64,000 bases of DNA from Mikania micrantha (lineage: Eukaryota > Streptophyta > Magnoliopsida > Asterales > Asteraceae): positions 61,216,031 to 61,280,030 of the forward strand of contig CM018682.1 in assembly GCA_009363875.1 (NCBI GenBank), read 5' to 3'. The notes below the pieces were generated by a model. That model saw nothing but the letters and a program-made list of their open reading frames with translations, was not told where the DNA came from and ran no database searches. Positions within the stretch are counted from its first letter, which is position 1; every line of letters starts with the position of its first letter. Made by a program: the position numbers and the translations under genes. This document shows positions 46,596 to 56,694 of this stretch, in pieces.

Positions 46596-47109
46596 TGTTA
46601 GTGCACGGATTTATCAACAGCGTTCGATGATTACTCAAGACATTGTTTTTAGACAAGATCATGTATTTGAGTTGTATTTTGCATTTTCATTGAATTTCTA
46701 GTATTGTTCAAGTATTGATTGTCGATGCTAATTGTATCGATATGAGTTCCATCGATACTAGTAGTATCGACATGTATATTGTCGATACTAGTAGTATCGG
46801 TACGTTAGTTGTCGATATTAATAGTATCGATGCTGCCGATACTAGTCGCCTATATATAGGCATGTGTTTGTTTTTGTATGTCGTGCTTCATTCACAATAT
46901 TAAGATTTTCTTTGAATCTAGAGAGAGAAACATTTTATAGAGACTTTGCATTTCATTCTTAATATTAATAGTCTTGTAATCCGATCTTCATTCAATGAGA
47001 ATTCAAATCATATACGTTGTCTTCTTCATACTCTCACACACACATCGACACGTTTATGGATTCCGCATGTTTTTGAGTCCAGTGATCTCAGTTTGATCCA
47101 ATGCAAACA
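46596..47109 (+). repeat. Array LTR (reference copy, M20)
   Basis: This 514-bp LTR starts TGTTAG and ends CAAACA, giving TGTT/AACA termini. It is bounded by a PPT (AAGGGGAGCC) on the left and a PBS-like site about 11 bases to the right. Order inside: U3 with a palindrome array (46723-46846), TATA box (46851-46858), then the probable transcribed R/U5 part with a CACACACA run. Because units are in tandem, this LTR serves as the 3' LTR of M19 and the 5' LTR of M20. The boundaries are inferred from PPT, PBS and the TG/CA rule. Confidence 0.88.
46723..46858 (+). promoter_or_regulatory. U3 promoter: 30-bp phased palindromes and TATA box
   Basis: Four copies or near-copies of CGATACTAGTAGTATCG start at 46723, 46753, 46783 and 46813, exactly 30 bp apart. 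The second and third are perfect 8+1+8 palindromes; the first and fourth have mismatches. A half site (CCGATACTAG) lies at 46837 and TATATATA follows at 46851-46858. Phased palindromes just upstream of a TATA box look like multimerised binding sites for a dimeric factor; that role is inference. The arrangement recurs in every unit with small substitutions. Confidence 0.75.
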
Positions 47110-47742
47110 GACTTTCAAGTCTTATGAGAGACTTAGTGCTTGGTTCTGAGACCCCATTGTGTGTTTTGAATAGATTCGGATTGTTGAAGATTCAAAATTT
47201 GAAAGTTTGCGGAAGATGAAAGTTTGCAGCCACGTTTTTAGACAAATTGATCATTTTCAGATGTGATTTTGATCAAATTGACGGGCTAGGGTTGTGTATT
47301 TTTGAATTACGAAGAGATTGATATAAAATTCGACTCTTAACCCTAAAAAATGAAGATTTTTGAAGGATTCATGTGATTTTTCGAGCTGTTTGGACTTACC
47401 AGATTTTCCCGCCAATTTCTTGTATCGATACTAGTTGTATCGACGGAATCCTCATTGATACTATTAGTATCGGTGGAATCTTAGGTGATACTATTAATAT
47501 CAACAGAAACTTAATCGATACTATTAGTATCGGTGGAATCTTCATCGATACTATTAGTATCTGTGGAATCTTTGTAGATACTATTAGTATCGGTGGAATC
47601 TTTGTAGATACTATTAGTATCAACATTTACTTTTTCAGATTATTAGTATCAGCGTTGACTTTTGTAGATACTATCAGTATCTACAAAAACGAGACTTAGA
47701 AAATTTTTCGAATTCCTGAAAATATTTCCTTAAGAATTCAAA

Positions 47743-48363
47743 ATGGAAAATTATTCAAGATTATCTACCTTGTTTAGTAAAACGGAGATCGAATATATGT
47801 CAAAGCTTCCAGTTCTTTTCACGCTTAGCTATTTTTCATCTTGGTGTACACAATTTGAAGCGTTTCTGGTGCTTGTTGACACGAATCTCAAAATTCATAT
47901 ATTTGATGGATATTTTCAATCTAAGCTCAAAGGAGTTTATAAAAATTCATCAAGATTAAATAAAGAAGAGAAGGAATGCAATGATCGTGAGAAGAATGTT
48001 TTTACCTTGCTTTCTATGGCAATCTCCGAAGATATTTTTCTGACTTTCAAGCAGATCAAGAATTCTAAAGATCTTTGGATTGCTATTGCCTACTTCTGTG
48101 ATGATTCTAAATTGAAGAATGGTACTAATGATTTAAAAGATCAGATTGATAAACAGAAACCTGAAGTTATGAGATTAAATAAAAGATGTGATAAATTTAA
48201 ATTGTTTAAACAAGAAAATACAAGATTAAAGAAAGAAATTGAAGATTTGAATATTAAATCTGAACTCCAGGAAAAGCGGATGCATGAAGATCATGTTGAT
48301 ATTTCTAAGGAAATATTCAAGTCAATATCCAAACCTGTTGAGTGTCAAAAGCAAAAGAGGTAG
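47743..48363 (+). CDS. gag: Gag-like protein, 206 aa (M20, reference)
   Basis: This is probably the capsid-forming protein of a Ty1-copia-type element. Residues ~20-115 hold the Trp- and Phe-rich pattern expected of plant copia Gag: LPVLFTL, FSSWCTQFEAFL, a charged middle, then FKQIKNSKDLWIAIA, which matches the position of the kinase/ligase-like 'KEIWDAL' stretch of known Gags. Residues ~125-200 are a charged coiled coil (RLNKRCDKFKLFKQENTRL, KKEIEDLNIKSELQEK). No CCHC zinc knuckle or protease follows. The ATG was chosen because it is shared by 13 units and lies just after the leader palindromes. The stop overlaps ORF2, which is in the -1 frame. Gag identity rests on these patterns plus LTR/PBS/PPT context. 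Confidence 0.68.
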   Translation: MENYSRLSTLFSKTEIEYMSKLPVLFTLSYFSSWCTQFEAFLVLVDTNLKIHIFDGYFQSKLKGVYKNSSRLNKEEKECNDREKNVFTLLSMAISEDIFLTFKQIKNSKDLWIAIAYFCDDSKLKNGTNDLKDQIDKQKPEVMRLNKRCDKFKLFKQENTRLKKEIEDLNIKSELQEKRMHEDHVDISKEIFKSISKPVECQKQKR

Positions 48364-48689
48364 AGGAAAACAAGGAGGAGATCAAGAAAGTCAAGGAACA
48401 ACAAGAAAAGACAAAGAATGTCAACTTAATTGACTTATTGACTAAAGGTTTCAATGATTACTTACAAATAAAAAATATGAAGACAAAACATGTGTATAAA
48501 TCACATGCATATAATTCAAGACATTATGTTCCAATTGTGAAACAGAATAATTACAAAATTTATGGTGGTTATAGACAAAGAAATACAATGTGTTTTCAAT
48601 CGTATACTCAATCTTTTCAGCAAACTTGGAATACTTGGAGATCTGGTTCCAGTATGGATGGAAAAAAAAGTATCATATTAATCATGTGA
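48342..48689 (+). CDS. ORF2 of array unit, 115 aa (M20)
   Basis: Open from the Gag overlap to 48689, where a poly-A length change ends it. The remainder (to 48820) is open in a neighbouring frame. Confidence 0.3.
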   Translation: MSKAKEVEENKEEIKKVKEQQEKTKNVNLIDLLTKGFNDYLQIKNMKTKHVYKSHAYNSRHYVPIVKQNNYKIYGGYRQRNTMCFQSYTQSFQQTWNTWRSGSSMDGKKSIILIM

Positions 48690-48874
48690 TTCACAAAGAA
48701 GCTGAATGCCAGTTTCATACAAATGAAACAATAATAATGATGCCCAAACAGAAAAGTGTTTGGAAGGTTGTTAACTCTAATTCCCAGGATATTACTAAGG
48801 GGGAGACTATTAGCACATAAAGAAAGTAAAAGCTTTGGGTGATTAATTATTGTTATTTTATTACAATATTTTAG

Positions 48875-48994
48875 AATACAACTCATATATTTGAGAAGAA
48901 GGAGAAACAATTTCAGATACTTGTACATATTGATCAGGCCTATGAAACTTGCTGGAAGCTGCTGTTTGTCTCAAACGAGCTGATCAGAGAATAA
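48875..48994 (+). other. Short open remnant after ORF2 (M20)
   Basis: A 39-codon stretch reads as a plausible peptide containing QAYETCWKLLFVSNELIRE. M19-M21 have TAT (Tyr) at this site, while most of M0-M17 have TAA and M17 AAA. It could be an old coding remnant, or chance in a U3-like duplicate (see findings). Confidence 0.3.
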
Positions 48995-49020
48995 TCACCG
49001 AGCTGTTGTTAAGGGGAGCC

Positions 49021-51393
49021 TGTTAGTGCACGGATTTATCAACAGCTTTCAATGATTACTCAAGACATTGTTTTTAGACAAGATCATGTATTTGAGTTGT
49101 ATTTTGTATTTTCATTGAATTTCTAGTATTTTTCAAGTATTGATTGTCGATGCTAATTGTATCGATATGAGTTCCATCGATACTAGTAGTATCGACATGT
49201 ATATTGTCGATACTAGTAGTATCGGTACGTTAGTTGTCGATATTAATAGTATCGATGCTGCCGATACTAGTCACCTATATATAGGCATGTGTTTGATTTT
49301 GTATGTCGTGCTTCATTCACAATATTAAGATTTTCTTTGAATCTTGAGAGAGAAAAATTTTATAGAGACTTTGCATTTAATTCTTATTATTAATAGTCTT
49401 GTAATCCGATCTTCATTCAATGAGAATTCAAATCATATACACTGTCTTCTTCATACTCTCACACACACATCGACACGTTTATGGATTCCGCATGTTTTTG
49501 AGTCCAGTGATCTCAGTTTGATCCAATGCAAACAGACTTTCAAGTCTTATGAGAGACTTAGTGCTTGGTTCTGAGACCCCATTGTGTGTTTTGAATAGAT
49601 TCGGATTGTTGAAGATTCAAAATTTGAAAGTTTGCGGAAGATGAAAGTTTGCAACCACGTTTTTAGACAAATTGATCATTTTTAGATGTGATTTTGATCA
49701 AATTGACGAGCTAGGGTTGTGTATTTTTGAATTACGAAGAGATTGATATAAAATTAGACTCTTAACTCTCAAAAATGAAGATTTTTGAAGGATTCATGTG
49801 ATTTTTCGAGCTGTTTGGACTTACCAGATTTTCCCGCCAATTTCTTGCATCGATACTAGTTGTATCGACGGAATCCTCATCGATACTATTAGTATCAGTG
49901 GAATCTTGGGTGATACTATTAGTATCAACAGAAACTTTATCGATACTATTAGTATCGGTGGAATCTTCATCGATATTATTAGTATCTGTGGAATCTTTGT
50001 AGATACTATTAGTATCGGTGGAATCTTTGTAGATACTATTAGTATCAGCATTGACTTTTTCAGATTATTAGTGTTAGCGTTGACTTTTGTAGATACTGTC
50101 AGTATCTACAAAAACAAGACTTAGAAAATTTTTCGAAGTCCTTAAAATATTTCCTTAAGAATTCAAAATGGAAATTATTCAAGATTATCTACATTTTTTA
50201 GTAAAACGGAGATCGAATATATGTCAAAGCTTCCAGTTCTTTTCACGCTTTGCTATTTTTCATCTTGGTGTACACAATTTGAACCGTTTCTGGTGCTTGT
50301 TGACCCGAATCTCAAAATTCATATATTTGATGGATATTTTCAATCTAAGCTCAAAGGAGTTTATAAAAATTCATCAAGATTAAATAAAGAAGAGAAGGAA
50401 TGCTATGATCGTGAGAAGAATGTTTTTACCTTGCTTTCTCTGGCAATCTCCGAAGATATTTTTCTGACTTTCAAGCAGATCAAGAATTCTAAAGATCTTG
50501 GGATTGCTATTGCCAACTTCTCTGATGATTCTAAATTGAAGAATGGTACTAATAATTTAAAAGATCAGATTGATAAACAGAAACCTGAAGTTATGAGATT
50601 AAATAAAAGATGTGATAAATTTAAATTGTTTAAACAAGAAAATACAAGATTAAAGAAAGAAATTGAAGATTTGAATATTAAATCTGAACTCCAGGAAAAG
50701 CGGATGCATGAAGATCATGTTGATATTTCTAACGAAATATTCAAGTCAAAAGCAAAAGCAAGGAGGAGGTCAAGAAAGTCAAGGAACAACAAGAAAAGAC
50801 AAAGAATGTCAACTTAATTGACTTATTGACTAAAGGTTTCAATGATTATTTTCAAATAAAAAATATGAAGACAAAACATGTGATATAATTCAAGACATTA
50901 TGTTCCAATTGTGAAATAGAATAATTACAAAATTTATGGTGGTTATAGACAAAGAAATACAATGTGTTTTCAATCGTATACTCAATATTTTCAGCAAACT
51001 TGTAATACTCGGAGATCTGGTTCCAGTATGGATGGAAAAAGAAAGTATCATATTAATCATGTGATTCACAAAGAAGCTGAATGCCAGTTTCATGCAAATG
51101 AAACAATAATAATGAAGCCGAAATCAAAAAGGGTTTGGAAGGTTGTTAACTATGATACACAGGATATTACTAAGGGGGAGACTGTTAGCACATAAAGAAA
51201 GTAAAAGCTTTTGGTGATTAATTATTGTTATTTTATTACAATATTTCAGAATACAGCTCATATATTTGAGAAGGAGAAACAATTTCAGATACTTGTAGAT
51301 CTTGATCAGGCCTATGAAACTTGCTGGAAGCTACTTTTTGTCTCAAACGAGCTGATCAGAGAATAATCACCGAGCTGTTGTTAAGGGGGAGCC
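49021..51393 (+). repeat. Unit M21 (2373 bp)
   Basis: LTR 49021-49534. One base is lost just after the Gag ATG (50168). A deletion at about 50748-50760 fuses the Gag end to a basic frame, and a further ~15-base deletion lies at about 50882. Confidence 0.93.
50221..50817 (+). CDS. gag: Gag-like protein with altered tail, 198 aa (M21)
   Basis: The original ATG (50168) is out of frame after a one-base loss, so the frame starts at the internal ATG. A deletion after EIFKSK joins a basic tail (ARRRSRKSRNNKKRQ) in place of the usual end. Confidence 0.5.
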   Translation: MSKLPVLFTLCYFSSWCTQFEPFLVLVDPNLKIHIFDGYFQSKLKGVYKNSSRLNKEEKECYDREKNVFTLLSLAISEDIFLTFKQIKNSKDLGIAIANFSDDSKLKNGTNNLKDQIDKQKPEVMRLNKRCDKFKLFKQENTRLKKEIEDLNIKSELQEKRMHEDHVDISNEIFKSKAKARRRSRKSRNNKKRQRMST

Positions 51394-51901
51394 TGTTAGT
51401 GCACGGATTTATCAACAGCTTTCGATGATTACTCAAGACGTTGTTTTTAGACAAGATCATGTATTTGAGTTGTATTTTGTATTTTCATTGAATTTCTAGT
51501 GTTGGTCAAGTATTGATTGTCGATGCTAATTGTATCGATATGAGTTCCATCGATACTAGTAGTATCGGCATGTATATTGTCGATACTATTAGTATCGGTA
51601 CGTTAGTTGTCGATATTAATAGCATCGATGCTGCCGATACTAGTCGCCTATATATAGGCATGTGTTTGATTTTGTATGTCGTGCTTCATTCACAATATTA
51701 AGATTTTCTTTGAATCTAGAGAGAGAAACATTTTATAGAGACTTTGCATTTCATTCTTATTATTAATAGTCTTGTAATCCGATCTTCATTCAATGAGAAT
51801 TCAAATCATATACAGTGTCTTCTTCATACTCTCACACACACATCGACTCGTTTATGGATTCCGCATGTTTTTGAGTCGAGTGATCTCAGTTTGATCCAAT
51901 G
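51394..51901 (+). repeat. Unit M22 (truncated LTR)
   Basis: Only 508 of the 514 LTR bases are present. The sequence breaks after GATCCAATG, where other units continue CAAACA, and a Ty3 element begins at the next base. CAATG at 51897-51901 would be the expected target-site duplication. The other flank is outside the window. Confidence 0.95.
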
Positions 51902-52610
51902 TGTCACACCCCGAGCCGGCGGGAACAGATCGGGTTTTCCTGTCGAGCGGAAGGTTTTTCCCAGGGCGCGATATCTTGAATGATAATCGAAATGATCAGA
52001 TTGTTTACATGACACATGATAAATACTGAGAAATGCTAACATGACATATAATATAGAATTACAAAGTTAAATTACACAATACGTGTTCATAATTTAACTA
52101 CGTAAATCTATTCTAAAAGAATCGTGAAGTTTCTATCTTGTAGCTGTACAAGATAACCAAAAGAGATTCACAATGTCATCAAAATATATGCACCCAAAAG
52201 TAAGCTAGGTCTTCTAAAAGTCCTCTAGCTTAATCACTGATGCTGGTTATTTAGACCTGTCCATCACCTGAGAAAACATGCATTTAAACAAAGTCAACAC
52301 TAGGTTGGTGAGTTCATAAGTTTAGTAATTGAAAAACCATTGAATTACGTCAGTCATGTTCACAATGTTTTACACACGTTGTATTGCAAGTTGGTTCCCA
52401 TATTCCACACAATGTCCTTTCCATGGTTGTATGCACAGATAATGTCTCATCCAGTCAAGCATGCTTATATATAGGGCATACGAAAGGGTCAAGCCCAGAC
52501 GCCATCCCACCACATGCTTAACTGCACTCAACACTACCTGTAATACAACGATGGATACCCATCTCTTTTCACCCATGATTTCCCGGTATGTTTATCCCAA
52601 TAATGAAAAA

Positions 52611-53260
52611 GAGATAGAGACATAATTATCTCTGTTAACCATTGCTTATGGAATAGCCGGCATGTAAAATAACCCAATGAATGAAGTAAGAGACGTAATC
52701 ATCTCTGTTAACTAATCCTTACGGATTAGCCGGTCTGTAAAATAAACCAATAATTGATTAAAGAGACATGAAATCTCTGTTAGCTATTCCTTACGGATTA
52801 GCCCGGCATGTAATACAACCCAATGACATAAGTAAGAAACGAAATCGTTTCTGTTAGCTATTCCTTACGGATTAGCCCGGCATGTACGATAACTCAATGA
52901 AATGAAGTAAGAGATGTAACCATCTCTGTTAACTAATCCTTACGGATTAGCCGGTGTGTAAAATAAACCAATAATAGTCTCTGTTAGCTATTCCTTACGG
53001 ATTAGCCCGGCATGTAAGATATCATACTCGATATCTAGAGCGAAACTTAATAGTCTCTGTGACTGTCAGTACTAACCAGTCTGGTGTGTAAGATATCATA
53101 CTCGATACCTAGGTAGGGACATAATAGTCCCAGTAGCTGTCACCCATATCCAGCCCGGTATGTAAAGTGTCCTACTCATGATTCCTAGTTAGAGACGTAA
53201 TAGTCTCAGTAGCTGTCATTTCTGATCAGCCCGGTGTGTAAGATATCCTCCCACGATATC
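52611..53260 (-). repeat. Degenerate 70-90 bp subrepeats in the Ty3 LTR
   Basis: About eight or nine diverged repeats carry the motif TCTCTGTTAGCTATTCCTTA, then CGGATTAGCCCGGCATGTAA. Copy lengths vary. The same block recurs in the other LTR at 59679-60328 with the same copy order. Confidence 0.8.
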
Positions 53261-54510
53261 TATTGTAATGAACTCGTTTCCTAGATTTTATGCATGATAT
53301 TAATTTGATTGATAGCACCTCTCGTGCCCGGTGTGCTTTCCGTTTGATTACCCCAAGTTCTAATGATTGATGTTCGTGATTACCCGACTGATCTATGGTT
53401 GTGTAACCGACATCCTCTGACGGTTATAAATTGTGCTCTAAATAGAGTTTTAGTAAGTAATGATTGTATGTGTGGGAAATGCCATCCCAAAAGCGTGTGC
53501 ACGCGATATCATCCTCGATATCACAAGTGAATGTCTCAACCGTTATCTCAATGTTGCGTGTTCTAGCGATCTTGAACAAAGTGTCATAAGAACATGTCTT
53601 ATACACGATGTTAGTGATGTGTGAATGATCTTGTTATCATGAAATTACCTTATCGTGATGATCATTCTTGTCATTAGTAATTGTTATTGGCATATTATCC
53701 CATTGTTTTCCCCGTGGTTCTATCGTGTGAGAATAATAAACAGTTGCAAGATATTTTCTTAACAACTTATATTATGCTAGTGCATACATGTGTCAGGAAG
53801 CTATAATGGCATGTATCTTCCTAATTATCTCAAGTATGATAATATCAGACAAGCAAGCATGTAATGATCAATGATAATAAAGATAAACAATATTTATCTA
53901 AATCATAAAATAAGCAATATGTGAATAAAAACTTTTAAGTAAATAAAAGTTTTGCATGTTTCTCAGCCCCGAGCTTTGAAATCAGTAAAGATTAAGAAAA
54001 GGGGCATATGAACTCACCTTATGTTTGAAGTGGTTGACTTAGCTTAAATGAAGAATGCACGCGCTCTTGATTGTACTTGAATTTGTTTTCACGACCCTGT
54101 ATTGATTTCATGTTGTACGTAACCTATAAGTATCGTTAGTAATTGATTCGTGTGCGTGTGGGTGTTAGCCTTAAGGTAGGCTTAACCCCTATAGGTCTTG
54201 GTTTTCATTCGGCCTTTATTTGATTTCCATAGGTTTCTAATGCATAATCTCATTAAGTTGAGTTTGGCATGTAATTGTAATTCATAAATTTTGACTTGAA
54301 CTTCATGATTTCTGTTTGCTTTTACCTATTTCATGAAAATTCACACCAAGTAATAATATTTAAATCCTTGTATTGATAGAATTTTCTTAAATCAATTCAA
54401 ACCATAATTATGGCTCAAATTTAGGTTTTAAGCTTAGTCTTGTTAAATATTGAGTTGTATAATTGTCCCATACTTATAACCTCAAAGTATTAAGTTATAC
54501 CCTTAACATC

Positions 54511-55040
54511 GTGGGCCGAAAATCAAATTGGGCCGAGTGTAGGAGGACCTTGGGCCTAGTGGAGCCTGGGTGGGCCGAATTGGGCCTCATAACCAATCAA
54601 ATCATATGGGCCTTTTTGTAGAATGGTGTTGGGCCTATGGTGGTCACATGGACAGGTTAATAGCTCCTGGGTCGAATGGTTTTACTTTTGGGCCTAAGCA
54701 AATCCCATGGTTCGAAGTTAAAGGTTGGGCCGATGTCAAGGATTTTGCCTAGAGCAAATGTGGGCCTAAAACAAGGTGTTATGGGCCGCATAACATTCCA
54801 TTGGCAGCAATGGTTTTCGAATGGGCTGCTACATTGGGCCCTTGTTCAGTTTTCTTTGGGCCGAACACATATGCAGAATGTGGGGGTGGGTTGTTATTGG
54901 GCCTAAACCGGTTGGGCAAATGGGTGTGGGTGGCCATCTATTGGGCTGTCATAATTGTTGGGCCAATGATGCTAGTTGGATCATGTATAAGAGTGGGCCG
55001 ACAGAAGATTACTGGCTAACTATAATTGTTGTTGGGCCGG
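54511..55040 (-). repeat. TGGGCC-saturated block in the Ty3 LTR
   Basis: I count 17 TGGGCC and 2 TGGGCT on the + strand within 530 bp, at irregular spacing with otherwise unrelated sequence between. TGGGCC/T is the plant site II motif recognised by TCP factors. A role here is inference. Confidence 0.8.
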
Positions 55041-55112
55041 CCATTAGGTTGCATTTTCGTTCAAGAATAACATATGCAGCATGGTTCCAGCGAACCTTGT
55101 TATCACCCCACC

Positions 55113-55523
55113 ATAGGTTCGGCCGAAATTGGGTTCTCCCTAGGGTTCGGTTAAGACCAACATCCAGAGGGTTCGTGAGCATGGCTGAAATGGTTTGGTG
55201 GTGCAGATCCATGCATTAACAAACCTACTGGTTCGTTCCAGTGGTTGTAGGTTCGTTGCCATGGAACTATGTTGTAGGGTTCGTTTCAGCATGATGGTTC
55301 GTGAACATTGCATGGGTTCGTGGCACACTGTGAGGGTTCGGTTGCAGATGTAGGGTTCGGCTAGCATGTCTGGTTCGTGGCCACAGGGTTCGGGAATCAT
55401 AGTAGCAGGGTTCGGCACTTCAGATCCAGCTAGGGTTCGCGTAGGTTTGATGATAATGACAGCCAAGGGTCGTGACCTTGCACGAAGGTTCGGCCATGGC
55501 GATACAGTCTCTAACAGGTTCGT
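55113..55523 (-). repeat. GGTTCG-saturated block in the Ty3 LTR
   Basis: Sixteen GGTTCG hexamers (often AGGGTTCG) fall within about 410 bp, irregularly spaced, directly next to the TGGGCC block. On the element's strand they read CGAACC. Confidence 0.8.
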
Positions 55524-55870
55524 GGCCACGCAGACCCCTCGCGAAGCCTGAGTCTCCATCCTCATCATCAAACTCCTCGAACTCCAAGCTGTTTCCATGA
55601 TCTTAGCGACGCATATGGTGCAAGAACATGAAGGTAGAGCCGGCTAGCGGCTTAGATCTAACAAGAACACATAAAAACCCACATTTTCAGATCCTTCCCG
55701 TCCTCATACCTTGTTTTTGAATGGCCAAAACTTCAGATCCACTATAGTTTCTTGTAGAGGACGACGAGAGCTTCGCGTGGGCGCAAGAATCACCCAAATC
55801 GGTTGAGAAATGAGAGAGTTATGGGGTGTTGAAGGTGGTTTGGTGGTGGTGAGAGTCTTGGCCGGGAATT

Positions 55871-55888
55871 GAGAGAGAGAGAGAGAGG
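55871..55888 (-). repeat. GA/TC microsatellite
   Basis: Eighteen bases of alternating GA, reading CT on the element's strand about 45 bases downstream of the TATA box. This resembles the pyrimidine-rich start of many plant 5' UTRs. Confidence 0.8.
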
Positions 55889-55928
55889 ATGAAGATGATA
55901 AAACTGAGAAAACACTCTCATTTTAGGG

Positions 55929-55936
55929 TTTTTATA
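55929..55936 (-). promoter_or_regulatory. TATA box of the Ty3 LTR
   Basis: TATAAAAA on the - strand in a GC-rich surround (GGGGTATAAAAACCC). It would place the transcript start near 55900, leaving a U3 of about 0.7 kb and about 4 kb of transcribed LTR. Confidence 0.55.
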
Positions 55937-56658
55937 CCCCGTGTGGTGTCCGGGTTCGTTTCGGTTGCTCGGTTTGTAAATTCGTCGCGTATCCGGATTT
56001 TTACGCGTAGCTAATTTGTAATAAATAAAAGAAAGTTTGTTTTAATTATTTGATGAGTTTCAAAATTGTAAAATGTTAATTATTTTATTTTATTAATTTA
56101 ATCTCGTTCGTGTCGTGTTTTTGTTTCCGTTTCTTCAGAAAACGTCACTCACGCGCGTTTTCGTACAGAGCGCTAACTGTACGAACACGATCGTATGTTT
56201 CACTTTCTGATTTGGTTTTCTAATTATCAGTTATCGTTCAGAACGTTAAACACACATATATGTTTGTGTGAATCGTCACCCACGCAAACACGCTGTAAGT
56301 TTATTATTCTGAAACGACACTGCAAATCTGATTTGAACTGTGTTTCCTCACTGTCGGACTCAACTAAACATTCTGTTATCACATTGTTTTCACATTGAAT
56401 TGTCGGTCATCTGATTCCTGTCATCTATGGATATCAGATCGCAACCGATTTTTTACTGTCATTCGTTTGAACACTGTTGTTTCTCTTGAATCGTTGTATT
56501 TACTGTGGTTAAGTTTTCACTTAAACACATACAACTGTGGTTTGTTTTCTAGAGTTCTGTTGTCACATAACTGTTTACGCACTATATTTACACACAGTAA
56601 ATGGTGAAAGTACACACACCGTACGGACTTGCCGGACGGTCTGCAACTGGTTGTCACA

Positions 56659-56694
56659 GTCTCCCCTTGTTAAAGAAATTTCGTCCCGAAATTT
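56659..56694 (-). other. Polypurine tract and conserved 3' motif of the Ty3 element
   Basis: On the - strand CAAGGGGAGAC abuts the LTR start TGTGACA. Just upstream is TTTCGGGACGAAATTTC, a motif I know from the end of the coding region of many plant Ty3 elements. Its survival suggests pol was removed by internal deletion while the 3' end was kept. Confidence 0.75.

Larger units (their letters stand above)
46596..49020 (+). repeat. Unit M20 (2425 bp), best-preserved Gag
   Basis: LTR 46596-47109, minisatellite 47423-47632, Gag 47743-48363 intact from ATG, ORF2 48342-48689. The PBS is decayed (CTTATGAGAG). It keeps a TAT codon at about 48940 where left-hand units have TAA, so it may be closer to the ancestral state. 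Confidence 0.94.
1..51901 (+). repeat. Head-to-tail array of ~2.4-kb LTR-gag units
   Basis: The same LTR start (TGTTAGTGCACGG, preceded by AAGGGGGAGCC) recurs 22 times, at 881, 3218, 5631, 8069 and so on to 51394. Spacing is 2283-2454 bp and all copies face the same way. Each unit is LTR, PBS, leader with 30-bp repeats, Gag ORF, ORF2, PPT, and then directly the next LTR, so neighbours share one LTR and no flanking DNA or target-site duplication separates them. No pol motif is visible in any unit. Known family parallel: TR-GAG non-autonomous LTR elements and tandem LTR-retrotransposon arrays. Unequal recombination or insertion of multimeric one-LTR circles could produce this; that is inference. 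The left edge lies outside the window and the right edge is cut by a Ty3 insertion. Confidence 0.95.
51902..56658 (-). repeat. 3' LTR of the Ty3-type element (4757 bp)
   Basis: + strand TGTCACACC at the left and GGTTGTCACA at the right give TG...CA ends in either direction. The right edge is set by an adjoining polypurine tract. It contains degenerate subrepeats, two motif-saturated blocks and a TATA box. Only the left 1.54 kb can be checked against the second LTR copy, so the right half of this LTR rests on the PPT and the TG/CA rule. Confidence 0.75.

Noticed and set aside
1..51901. Centromeric or rDNA-type tandem gene array
   Set aside because: Unit boundaries coincide with LTR, PBS and PPT; no rRNA or tRNA sequence is seen, and there is no evidence on chromosome position.
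52370..52576. 68-aa - strand frame present in both Ty3 LTRs (also 59438-59644)
   Set aside because: Duplicated only because the LTR is duplicated; no homology recognised and the length is within chance.
54570..55219. Several + strand frames rich in Gly, Trp and Pro, up to 132 aa
   Set aside because: Produced by the TGGGCC- and GGTTCG-rich blocks of the LTR; overlapping frames with no consistent protein.
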